This document shows, one piece after another, positions 1 through 9,050 of a stretch of 10,839 nucleotides of DNA. Below the pieces are notes generated by a model that was not told where the DNA came from, made no database searches, and saw only the letters and a list, made by a program, of their open reading frames with translations. Both the position numbers and the translations under genes were made by a program. Source of the DNA: Caulobacterales bacterium RIFOXYB1_FULL_67_16 (GTDB taxonomy: Bacteria; Pseudomonadota; Alphaproteobacteria; Caulobacterales; Caulobacteraceae); contig MGLN01000107.1 of assembly GCA_001796045.1 (NCBI GenBank), positions 4,380-15,218 on the forward strand. Reading direction: 5' to 3'. The first letter of the stretch is position 1. Each line of letters opens with the position of its first letter.

Positions 1-243
1 GATCAGATCGGCGATCCGCGCCCGGATCACATGCTGCTGACCCAGGGCGCCCAGCTGCAGCATATAGCCTTCCTGCAGCACCCAGCCGCCCAATCCCATA
101 CCGCGCAGAATGATCGGCCGGCCGGTCTCGTCGACGATCCGCGTCCCTTCCGCCCTCAGGAAGCCGCCCGTCTGGGCCTGCGCCCCCGGCGACGCGCATA
201 GCGCCGTCATCGCGACCAAGGCCGCGATCCATCCTGTCCTCAT
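1..243 (-). CDS. Exported glycoside hydrolase, GH5 cellulase-like (N-terminal part only)
   Basis: Only the first 81 codons are in the window; the frame stays open to position 1. Residues 1-24 form a signal peptide with a short Arg-containing start, a hydrophobic core (WIAALVAMTALCA) and an AQA-Q type cleavage site, so the enzyme should be exported. Residues 28-60 carry the entry pattern of GH5-type glycosidases: a strand ending in IVDETGRPIILRG followed by MGLGGWVLQEGYML. In the family the mature part is a TIM barrel that cleaves beta-glucans such as cellulose or related polysaccharides. The catalytic glutamates would lie beyond the window, so substrate and activity cannot be judged. The start is supported by GGAGG at 250-254 with a 6-nt spacer. 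A LacI-type operator lies just upstream, which fits sugar-induced expression. The gene follows the thioesterase stop by 75 bp, probably as a separate unit. Confidence 0.8.
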   Translation of the reverse strand, partial: MRTGWIAALVAMTALCASPGAQAQTGGFLRAEGTRIVDETGRPIILRGMGLGGWVLQEGYMLQLGALGQQHVIRARIADLI

Positions 244-265
244 GGCGTTCCTCCACGCTCTCTTT

Positions 266-279
266 TGGGAACGTTCCCA
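266..279. promoter_or_regulatory. LacI-family operator, perfect palindrome TGGGAACGTTCCCA
   Basis: A perfect 14-bp palindrome centred on CG lies 23 bp upstream of the glycoside hydrolase start codon and 12 bp before its ribosome site. LacI-family regulators typically bind even, CG-centred palindromes of this kind. It differs by one base per half-site from TGGGAGCGCTCCCA, the operator described for the actinobacterial cellulase regulator CelR. Position in the leader or core promoter suggests repression relieved by a sugar. The regulator gene is not in the window. That this is a working operator is inference. Confidence 0.72.
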
Positions 280-318
280 CGAAGCGCGTCGGATGAAAAG
301 GCCGCCGGACGATCGGGC

Positions 319-753
319 TCAATCCGCCTTCAGATTCTCCACCACAGCCCTCAGCTTGGCCGGCAGAGGCTTGGGCCGGCGGGTCTCGGCGTCGACATAG
401 ACATGGACGAAATGGCCGACGGCGGCAGGGATGTCGACGCTGCGTTTGAAGACCGCAAAGCCGTATGTGACGCTGGAGGTGCCGATCCGGTCCACCTTGA
501 TCCCGACCTCGATCACGTCCGGGAACTTCAGCGCCGAGGTGTATTGGCAGCCGCTGTCCACCACCAGGCCGATGGACTCGTCCAGCGCATTGGCGATCAT
601 CAGATGGGCGTTCACCGCCGAGTCCACGAACTCGTAGAATTTGGCGTTGTTGATATGGCCGTACTGGTCGTTGTCGGCCCAGCGCGTGGAGACCATGTGA
701 AAGGCGCGATAGGTCGCGCGGTCGGCCAGGGGCCCCAGATCCCGCTTGGGCAT
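319..753 (-). CDS. Acyl-CoA thioesterase of the 4HBT hotdog family
   Basis: The 144-residue protein has the length and layout of single-domain hotdog thioesterases (YbgC/FadM-like), which hydrolyse acyl-CoA thioesters in the cytoplasm, usually as tetramers. Residues 24-45 hold the family signature: RWADNDQYGHINN, with Asp29 at the place of the catalytic acid and Gly32-His33-Ile34-Asn35 following, then the long hotdog helix (FYEFVDSAVNAHL). The middle and end fit the remaining beta strands (CQYTSALKFPDVIEVGIKV, SSVTYGFAVF). No signal peptide is seen. The start is well supported by GAGGAGG at 764-770 with a 10-nt spacer. The gene is divergent from the alcohol dehydrogenase across 112 bp, so the two may share a regulatory region. 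The acyl chain it prefers cannot be read from sequence. Confidence 0.88.
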   Translation of the reverse strand: MPKRDLGPLADRATYRAFHMVSTRWADNDQYGHINNAKFYEFVDSAVNAHLMIANALDESIGLVVDSGCQYTSALKFPDVIEVGIKVDRIGTSSVTYGFAVFKRSVDIPAAVGHFVHVYVDAETRRPKPLPAKLRAVVENLKAD

Positions 754-853
754 CGTCAGTCTTCCTCCTCGGCGACAGTCCGCGTCGCCCGCCCCGCGAC
801 GCTCGGGCTTGGACGACCTTGCGTCAAGCGCCTATCGAATGACAATCGATGAC

Positions 854-858
854 GAAGG
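854..858 (+). promoter_or_regulatory. Ribosome binding site fixing the dehydrogenase start
   Basis: GAAGG with a 7-nt spacer precedes the ATG at 866. The in-frame upstream ATG at 839 would place this site inside the coding region and has no comparable motif before it. The 866 start also gives a protein that begins at the usual place for the family. Confidence 0.55.
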
Positions 859-865
859 CTTGACC

Positions 866-2008
866 ATGAGCATCCGAACCCGTGCAGCTGTTTTGTCTAG
901 AAGCGGCGCTCCGCATCCCTACGCCGACAGCCGGCCGCTGTCGGTCCAGACCGTGACGCTGGATCCGCCCGGCCCCGGCGAGGTGCAGGTCGCGATCAAG
1001 GCTGCCGGCCTGTGCCATTCGGACCTCAGCGTCATCAACGGCGACCGTCCCCGCCCCCTGCCCATGGCCCTGGGGCATGAGGCGGCGGGGGTGGTCGAGG
1101 CTCTGGGCGAGGGGGTGACGGATCTCGCGATCGGCGATCACGTCGTCATGGTCTTCATGCCGTCCTGCGGCCATTGCGACCCGTGCGCGGGCGGCCGCCC
1201 GGCCCTGTGCGAGCCAGGCGCCGCCGCCAACGGCCGGGGCGAGCTTCTGTCCGGCGGCCGCCGCATCTTCCGTGAGGGCGAGCCCGTCAACCACCACCTG
1301 GGCTGCTCCGCCTTCGCCGAGCGGGCCGTCGTCTCGCGCCGGTCGCTGGTGAAGATCGACCCGGCCCTGTCATTCGAGGAGGCGGCCCTGTTCGGCTGCG
1401 CCGTCCTGACCGGCGTCGGCGCCGTGGTGAACACCGCGGGCGTCAAGGCGGGCCAGAGCGTCGTCGTCATCGGCCTGGGCGGCGTCGGCCTGTCCAGCGT
1501 CCTCGGCGCCCTCGCCTCGGGCGCCTCTCCCGTCATCGCCGTCGACCTGTCGGACGACAAGCTGGCCCTGGCCCGCACCCTCGGCCCCAAATCTGGCCAG
1601 GTCGTCACCGTCAACGGCGCCGGCCCCGATGCGGTCGATCAGGTCCGCGCCCTGACAAACGGCGGCGCCGACTTCGCCTTCGAGATGGCCGGTTCGGTCC
1701 GCGCCCTCGACAGCGCCTGGAAGATGACCCGGCGCGGCGGAACCACCGTCACCGCCGGCCTGCCCCCGCCCGACGCCGCCCTGGCCGTCAACATCGTCTC
1801 CCTGGTCGGCGAGGAACGCACCCTGAAGGGCTGCTACATCGGGACCTGCGTCCCCAGCCGCGACATCCCCCGCTACGTCGCCCTCTATCGTCAGGGCCGG
1901 CTGCCGGTGGACAGACTGATGAGCGGCGTCATCCCTCTGGACGAGATCAACGCCGGCTTCGACCGCCTGCACGCGGGCGAGGTGGTGCGACTGGTGGTCA
2001 GGCCCTAG
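866..2008 (+). CDS. Zinc-dependent alcohol dehydrogenase (MDR superfamily)
   Basis: A 380-residue cytoplasmic enzyme expected to oxidise an alcohol or reduce an aldehyde with NAD(H). The N-terminal catalytic domain shows Cys50 in GLCHSDL and His71-Glu72 in GHE. Cys178 in LFGCAVLTG stands where the third catalytic zinc ligand is found. The structural zinc loop is complete, with Cys101, Cys104, Cys107 and Cys115. The Rossmann domain follows, with GLGGVG at 203-208 and Asp227 at the end of the second strand, which favours NAD over NADP. The length and both zinc sites resemble class III-type or long-chain MDR dehydrogenases, but I cannot name the substrate. The gene is divergent from the thioesterase, and the two could act in one acyl/alcohol pathway; that link is inference. 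Its stop lies one base from the end of the convergent peptidase gene. An in-frame start at 839 is possible but less likely. Confidence 0.9.
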   Translation: MSIRTRAAVLSRSGAPHPYADSRPLSVQTVTLDPPGPGEVQVAIKAAGLCHSDLSVINGDRPRPLPMALGHEAAGVVEALGEGVTDLAIGDHVVMVFMPSCGHCDPCAGGRPALCEPGAAANGRGELLSGGRRIFREGEPVNHHLGCSAFAERAVVSRRSLVKIDPALSFEEAALFGCAVLTGVGAVVNTAGVKAGQSVVVIGLGGVGLSSVLGALASGASPVIAVDLSDDKLALARTLGPKSGQVVTVNGAGPDAVDQVRALTNGGADFAFEMAGSVRALDSAWKMTRRGGTTVTAGLPPPDAALAVNIVSLVGEERTLKGCYIGTCVPSRDIPRYVALYRQGRLPVDRLMSGVIPLDEINAGFDRLHAGEVVRLVVRP

Positions 2009-2009
2009 G

Positions 2010-4472
<2,463 letters not shown>

Positions 4473-4480
4473 CGTCTGAA

Positions 4481-4486
4481 CTCCCC
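4481..4486 (-). promoter_or_regulatory. Ribosome binding site fixing the S9 peptidase start
   Basis: GGGGAG on the minus strand lies 8 nt before the first of three consecutive ATG codons (4472). The autotransporter start has the same GGGGAGT element and 8-nt spacing, which supports both start choices. Confidence 0.6.
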
Positions 4487-4537
4487 ACAACCAGGCGGCC
4501 AACTAAGGGCGCCCCGACCCGAGCGGCAAGAGCGCTT

Positions 4538-4560
4538 GCGGTGTTACAGCGTCACACCGC
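4538..4560. promoter_or_regulatory. 23-bp imperfect inverted repeat in a divergent promoter region
   Basis: GCGGTGTTAC and GTCACACCGC flank a 3-nt centre (AGC); nine of ten arm positions pair. It lies 65 bp upstream of the S9 peptidase start and 98 bp upstream of the membrane protein start. No T-run follows on either strand, so a terminator is unlikely. An operator for a dimeric regulator (for example TetR-like) is a reasonable guess, but no regulator gene is nearby. Confidence 0.4.
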
Positions 4561-4586
4561 CCAACATTAACGCCGACGGAGCACAT

Positions 4587-4599
4587 ATATCGTCGATAT
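4587..4599. promoter_or_regulatory. AT-rich 13-bp inverted repeat, candidate operator or promoter element
   Basis: ATATCG-T-CGATAT is a perfect inverted repeat around one base, within an AT-rich patch (4583-4600) that stands out in GC-rich DNA. It lies 59 bp before the membrane protein start codon, where promoter or operator sequences are expected. The function is inferred from position and symmetry only. Confidence 0.35.
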
Positions 4600-4658
4600 T
4601 CGAGATTGCCGCCCTTGGGCTTCGGCGTTACGGTTCTGGGCAAACATCGGGGGGTGTC

Positions 4659-5441
4659 ATGACAGCTGCGAACACGACGGACGAGCCCGCGCGCACGTCC
4701 GGAAGGGTGCTTCCGGGTCTCGCCATCGCCATGGCCCTGATCATCGTGGCGGGCTTTTCGCTTCAGCTGGCGATGGGCCGGTCCAGCTTCGACGCCCCGC
4801 TGCTGCTGCACGCCCACGCCGTGGTCTTCATGGGCTGGGTCGTCATCTTCCTGGTTCAGAACCTGCTGATCGCCACGGGCCAGGTTCGTTGGCATCGACC
4901 GCTGGGGTGGTTGGCGGCCGCCTGGCTCCTGCCGATGCTGGTCCTGGGCTGGCTCGTCACCGACGCCATGGTGCGCCGGGGGGATGTTCCCTTCTTCTTC
5001 CGGCCTCTGCAATTCCTGGTCTTCGACCCCCTGTCGCTCGTCACCTTCATCGGCCTGACCGTCGCGGCGATCTGGCTTCGCCGATCGACGGACTGGCATA
5101 GCCGCCTGCACTATTCCGCCATGGCCATCCTCTTGGGGCCGGGCGTCGGTCGGCTTCTGCCCATGCCCTTTCTGATCCCCTGGGCGTGGGAGGCGACGAC
5201 GGTCGTCACCCTGGCGTTTCCGGTCATCGGCATGATCGTCGACTGGGTGAAGACCCGCCGGATCCATCCCGCCTGGTTCTGGGGTCTGGGCGTTCAGATC
5301 GCCATGATCGCGGCGATCGAGGCCCTCACCTGGTCCCCGCTCGGCCTTCAGCTGTACGACGCGGTCGCGGCCGGCTCAGCGGGCTCCGCCATAGCCCCCC
5401 TCGAATTCCCGACGCCCCCCGGCCCGCCGCCGGCGGCCTAG
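4659..5441 (+). CDS. Polytopic inner-membrane protein of unknown function
   Basis: A 260-residue protein with six or seven hydrophobic segments, at about residues 18-39, 50-73, 82-103, 117-141, 152-170, 179-196 and 208-230. A short polar N-terminus precedes them and a Pro-rich tail (FPTPPGPPPAA) follows. Notable are His51 and His53 at the start of segment 2 (LLLHAHAVVFMGW), a Gln67, then RWHRPLGW (His79, Arg80) and DWHSRLHYSA (His147, His151) before segment 5. I recall this arrangement (HxH...GW...Q...HRxLG...DWHxRL) from uncharacterised proteobacterial membrane proteins; it may be related to DUF2306-like proteins. Paired histidines in membrane segments could bind heme or metal, but no CxxCH or other cofactor motif is present and this is speculation. 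The ATG at 4659 has a GGGGGG run at 4649-4654. The frame is open far upstream, antisense to the peptidase gene, but that part has no membrane-protein character. It stands alone, convergent with the autotransporter. Confidence 0.78.
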   Translation: MTAANTTDEPARTSGRVLPGLAIAMALIIVAGFSLQLAMGRSSFDAPLLLHAHAVVFMGWVVIFLVQNLLIATGQVRWHRPLGWLAAAWLLPMLVLGWLVTDAMVRRGDVPFFFRPLQFLVFDPLSLVTFIGLTVAAIWLRRSTDWHSRLHYSAMAILLGPGVGRLLPMPFLIPWAWEATTVVTLAFPVIGMIVDWVKTRRIHPAWFWGLGVQIAMIAAIEALTWSPLGLQLYDAVAAGSAGSAIAPLEFPTPPGPPPAA

Positions 5442-5500
5442 GGTCGTTTCGAACAGAACCACGCTGCGCCGCCAACAGAAGCCGGCGTCAACGAAGCGCC

Positions 5501-5533
5501 CAAAGCGAAAACGGCGGCCCGTCGGGCCGCCGT
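5501..5533 (-). terminator. Intrinsic terminator of the autotransporter gene
   Basis: ACGGCGGCCC (5511-5520) and GGGCCGCCGT (5524-5533) form a perfect 10-bp stem with a 3-nt loop. On the minus strand the stem runs into TTTTCGCTTT, a good U-tract. It begins 18 bp past the autotransporter stop. The plus strand lacks a T-run, so the convergent membrane protein gene is less clearly served, although the hairpin may also slow that transcript. Confidence 0.85.
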
Positions 5534-5551
5534 CCACGTTCCGACGGTGGA

Positions 5552-8500
5552 TCAGAACTTCATCGTCACCGTGGCGCTGTAGGTCTGGTAGTCCAGATCC
5601 TCACGGTCGACCATCGAAGCGGCCTTCAGCACGACCCCGAACCGGTCGCCTTCGATAGCGAGGGAACCACCGATTTCGGCCCACTCGGTGTCGTTGCTCG
5701 CTCCTGCGAAGACCCCGCCGAAACCATCGGCGGCGACAAAGGCCGCCTCCACATTTCGGTCGTCACCCGCAAGATCATGCACCCAACGCGCGTCCAGCGC
5801 CGGCTTGATGGTCCAGCGACCGCTGCGGGTCTCCCCGCCGACGCGCAGGCCGACATGATGCTGCAGGGAATCGAACGACTGGTCCCCGATGGCCAGGGCG
5901 GCGACGCCCCCGGTCTCGTCATAGGCGTCGATATCGACCGAATAGGCGTTCAGGCCGATGTTGGGTTGCAGCTTCAACCCGCCCATCCCCAGATTGAAGC
6001 CCAGTTCGGCGCCGCCGCTGAGGACCTTGCCGTCCGTCTCCCCATCCGCGCGGAAGCTCTCGCCGCCGATTGAGAAGCTCCGCTCGGTGTCCAGGTCCGC
6101 CGCGCCATAGCCGATCTTGGCGCCGACATAGGCGCCGTAGGCCAGATCGACGGCGCCATAAAGGGTGGCCTGAACCTGACGGCTGTCCGCCGTGCTGAGC
6201 CCCTCCGCGAAGTCGGACTCGCCCTCAGCATAGGCCAGACTGGCGCCCAGGGTCAGGGCGTCGATGGTCCGCTCCAGACCGCCGACGACGTACCAGGCGC
6301 TCTGGTCGTCGGTTCGGCTGTCGGCCAGGGTTCCGCGCAGTTGCGCCGCTTCGCCTTCAATCGCGCCCACGCCGAAATAGGCCGACACGCCCTGTTTCCA
6401 GCCGCCCCACCGGGCGCGCTCCTGCGCCTCGGCCTGGGCCTGCCGCGTCGCTAGGCCGGCCGCTGCTGCAGTCGCCGCAGGGTCAATCGACGCCATCTGC
6501 ACGCCGGATCCGATTAGGGTCAGCCCCTCCGACAGCCCTTCGGAACGATCGCGCGCGATCCGTCCGTCCACCACGCCACGCAGCGCCTCTGTCTGGGCCG
6601 AGAGCAGGGTTACGCCCGAATGGGCGGCGAAGGGCGACAGGCTCTCAAGCCCGACCTCCAGCGCCTCGTCTTCCAGCAGATCCGTCTGGGCGTAGATGTC
6701 GCCCAGGGCCGCATAGTCGGTGGCCCTTGCCGCATCCAGAATTCCGCCCAAGGTCCGCTGGGCGCGCGAATTGAGATTGATGAAGTCCATGTAGGAGGCC
6801 GCCTCGATCTCCACCTCCACGCTGTCGGCGGTGTAGTCCAGCACCGGATAAAGGACGCCCGAAATATCGGTCACTGCGGCGAACTCGCCGTCAATGCCGC
6901 CCTCGGCTGTCAGCACCGTATATTGGTCGCCGAAGCGTGGGGCGCTGACGAAGCTGAGACCCAACAGTCCCCCCAGGGACGCGACGCCCGTCGTGCCTTC
7001 GAAACTGTCGGCCAGAACCGTCAGGCGATCCGACTGATCGCCGTCGATGTCGATAAACAGGCGCGAGCCCGACGCCAGCACCAGGTCGCTCAACAGCGTC
7101 AGTTCGCCGATCTCGCCCTGCCCGCCAGGGGCGATGGAGCCCATGACCGAGGTCAGAACCGTGGAATCGATCACGCCAGAGCCGCTCAACACCCCGCCGG
7201 CCAGCAGCATTTCAAACGTCAGCAGGGCGCCGTCCACGTTCAGCTGACCGGCCCAGACGCCGACGTCGTTCTCGGCGAACAGCAGACCGTCGGCGCCGAT
7301 GTCCAGCACCGCGCCGCTGGTCCCGATGGTCAACCGGTCGATGACGGCCACGTCGTTCAGCGTCGTCGTGCCCGCCGACATCAGGTTGACGTCATAGAAC
7401 AGCGGGTTCTCGCCTTCGAACACATCGCCCTGGACGTTGAACGGCACGAAATTGGTCGAACCCGGTCCGCCGGGAATGATCTCGAACGGCAGGGTCGCGC
7501 CCGGCGCCGTGCCCACGGCCGAAGCCTCGTGCCGAACGGCCAGACCGGACGTCGTCTCGCCGCGCGAATTGCCGGCCGCCCCGCCCGCAACGATCCCGCT
7601 CATATCCACGATCGTGCGGCCGCCGGTCACCTCGGCGTTGACCGATTGAGCGCCGCCGGACGAAGCGTCCTCGCGGTCGTGATTGTACTCGGCCAGTTCG
7701 CTGGCGTCGACGCAGTCGCCGAAGAAGCAGATGCTGCCCCATTCGCCGCCGCGCGACTCGACCCCTTCGGCCGGGGTGGCGGGCAGGCCCGTCACCAGAT
7801 TGCCGTTGGCGTCGATGATCTTGTAGTTCGGGTCCATCATCTGGACCCAGTGGGTCGGGTCGAACCAGTCGCCATTGCCGCCCGTCGTGGTCACATACTT
7901 GTATGGATTGTTGGCGACGATCCAGTCGGTGAACAGATACAGGGGCTGATAGCCGGCGGTCGTGCCGTAGCTGGCCGCTCCCTGGCCGTTGAAATACCGC
8001 GACCCCAGCGACAGGACCCCGACGATCACCGGCGTATTGAAGGCCCGGTCCAGGATCAGGGGACCGCCCGAGTCGCCCCCGGCCGTCATGCCCTCCTGCG
8101 TCAGCGCGACGTCGTCGCCAAAGATGTTGAAGTCGAAGGTCGCGGTTCCGGCCGGATCGTCGAAATCGACCATATAGAGGTTCTGGCTCAGACCGCCCTG
8201 GGCGCCGTCGCCGAACAGGAACAGGTCGATGTCGTCCAAGGACGTCAGGGCGCCGATCATGTTTTCGGCGGCGCGCCGACGGAAGTCGATGCCCTGAACC
8301 GAACCCAGGGACCCCGTCCCGCTGCGGCCGTATCCGCCGGTGATCACATGGCGGTCCTCGTCACCGGTCAGCGGCGAGAACAGCATGGCCCAGGTCGGTA
8401 CCCCCTTGGCTGGCGAGTCCAGCACGCCGATGGCGACGTCCGCCTCGAAGAAGCCGCCGCCCTGAGCGTCCTCAAGCGAGCGCGGATCATACAAGACCCG

Positions 8501-8908
8501 GCTCATATTGTAGTGCTGGTCGATATAGCTGGTGGCGTAGTCGCCGCTGGTGATCCAGTTCAGGATGCCATCGAAGGCGTCGCCCTTGAACCCGACGCTG
8601 ATCGGCACGCCCAGCCCCAGCGAGCCATAGGCGAAGTCAGGGATGTCGTTGACGCAGTGGGCGGCGAACAGCACCGTGCGCGGATTGATCAGACTGCCGG
8701 TGCAGACGCCCACCGACCCCCCGCCCGTATCGACGATGATATTGCCGATCCCGTTGATCGCATCCGGATCGGCCAGCACCGGCGGCGCGTTCGGGCTGAA
8801 ATTGTCATTGGGCACCTCGGCCGCCGCTGTCCCCGCCGCCGCGATCAACCCGATCACGGACGCCGTCGCCAACCAACGACGACGCCCCGCCCCAATCCGC
8901 TCAATCAT
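5552..8908 (-). CDS. Autotransporter (type Va secretion) with an S1 chymotrypsin-fold protease passenger
   Basis: An 1118-residue exported protein. Residues 1-30 are a signal peptide (RRRW, then hydrophobic ATASVIGLIAAAG, TAAA-E). Residues of about 40-335 are an S1 serine protease with His84 in AAHC, Asp157 in EADVAI and Ser280 in GGDSGGP; Cys69 and Cys85 are placed for the usual disulfide near the active-site His. Residues of about 340-710 are the stalk, opening with GDWFDPTHW and containing one autotransporter-type block (LSGSGVIDS, GSIAPGG, GSRLFIDIDGDQSDRLTV). A linker of helical character spans about 711-830. Residues of about 833-1118 are the outer-membrane barrel, ending in the typical TVTMKF with terminal Phe. 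The barrel would carry the passenger to the cell surface, where the protease may stay bound or be released. The ATG at 8908 is chosen over a GTG at 8941 because of its ribosome site and the signal peptide. The residue six before Ser280 plus one (chymotrypsin position 189) is Met274, not Asp, so trypsin-like specificity is unlikely. Confidence 0.92.
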   Translation of the reverse strand: MIERIGAGRRRWLATASVIGLIAAAGTAAAEVPNDNFSPNAPPVLADPDAINGIGNIIVDTGGGSVGVCTGSLINPRTVLFAAHCVNDIPDFAYGSLGLGVPISVGFKGDAFDGILNWITSGDYATSYIDQHYNMSRVLYDPRSLEDAQGGGFFEADVAIGVLDSPAKGVPTWAMLFSPLTGDEDRHVITGGYGRSGTGSLGSVQGIDFRRRAAENMIGALTSLDDIDLFLFGDGAQGGLSQNLYMVDFDDPAGTATFDFNIFGDDVALTQEGMTAGGDSGGPLILDRAFNTPVIVGVLSLGSRYFNGQGAASYGTTAGYQPLYLFTDWIVANNPYKYVTTTGGNGDWFDPTHWVQMMDPNYKIIDANGNLVTGLPATPAEGVESRGGEWGSICFFGDCVDASELAEYNHDREDASSGGAQSVNAEVTGGRTIVDMSGIVAGGAAGNSRGETTSGLAVRHEASAVGTAPGATLPFEIIPGGPGSTNFVPFNVQGDVFEGENPLFYDVNLMSAGTTTLNDVAVIDRLTIGTSGAVLDIGADGLLFAENDVGVWAGQLNVDGALLTFEMLLAGGVLSGSGVIDSTVLTSVMGSIAPGGQGEIGELTLLSDLVLASGSRLFIDIDGDQSDRLTVLADSFEGTTGVASLGGLLGLSFVSAPRFGDQYTVLTAEGGIDGEFAAVTDISGVLYPVLDYTADSVEVEIEAASYMDFINLNSRAQRTLGGILDAARATDYAALGDIYAQTDLLEDEALEVGLESLSPFAAHSGVTLLSAQTEALRGVVDGRIARDRSEGLSEGLTLIGSGVQMASIDPAATAAAAGLATRQAQAEAQERARWGGWKQGVSAYFGVGAIEGEAAQLRGTLADSRTDDQSAWYVVGGLERTIDALTLGASLAYAEGESDFAEGLSTADSRQVQATLYGAVDLAYGAYVGAKIGYGAADLDTERSFSIGGESFRADGETDGKVLSGGAELGFNLGMGGLKLQPNIGLNAYSVDIDAYDETGGVAALAIGDQSFDSLQHHVGLRVGGETRSGRWTIKPALDARWVHDLAGDDRNVEAAFVAADGFGGVFAGASNDTEWAEIGGSLAIEGDRFGVVLKAASMVDREDLDYQTYSATVTMKF

Positions 8909-8916
8909 GCCGTGCA

Positions 8917-8922
8917 CTCCCC
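8917..8922 (-). promoter_or_regulatory. Ribosome binding site fixing the autotransporter start
   Basis: GGGGAG on the minus strand lies 8 nt before the ATG at 8908. The alternative GTG at 8941 lies upstream of this site and would add 11 residues before the signal peptide. Confidence 0.6.
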
Positions 8923-8971
8923 AAATAAGACCGAGAGTCACCGTGCCCGATTATTTCCCGGCCGCAATAGG

Positions 8972-8998
8972 CATGAGCGGGACATGAGCGCACATGTG
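8972..8998. repeat. Helically phased CATGAGCG repeats next to a CACATGTG palindrome
   Basis: CATGAGCG occurs at 8972-8979 and again at 8983-8990, an 11-bp period, and is followed directly by the palindrome CACATGTG at 8991-8998. The cluster lies 64-90 bp upstream of the autotransporter start, inside the 142-bp gap after ribokinase. I see no convincing terminator hairpin for ribokinase and no clear -35/-10 pair in this gap. Spacing of about one helical turn suggests a protein binding site, but the repeats are short and could be chance. Confidence 0.3.
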
Positions 8999-9050
8999 TC
9001 GAAACAGATACAGTCTTACGGCACAGCTTGGGCGCGATCCGATGCCGAAC

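Noticed and set aside
823..864. 7-bp inverted repeat GTCAAGC/GCTTGAC around the dehydrogenase ribosome site
   Set aside because: The 28-nt loop is long and the arms short. An RNA switch or hairpin cannot be argued from this alone.
754..865. Possible sigma-70 promoters in the thioesterase/dehydrogenase gap (TTGACG on the minus strand, TTGGAC and TATCGA on the plus strand)
   Set aside because: None has both a good -35 and a good -10 at normal spacing, so no promoter is annotated.
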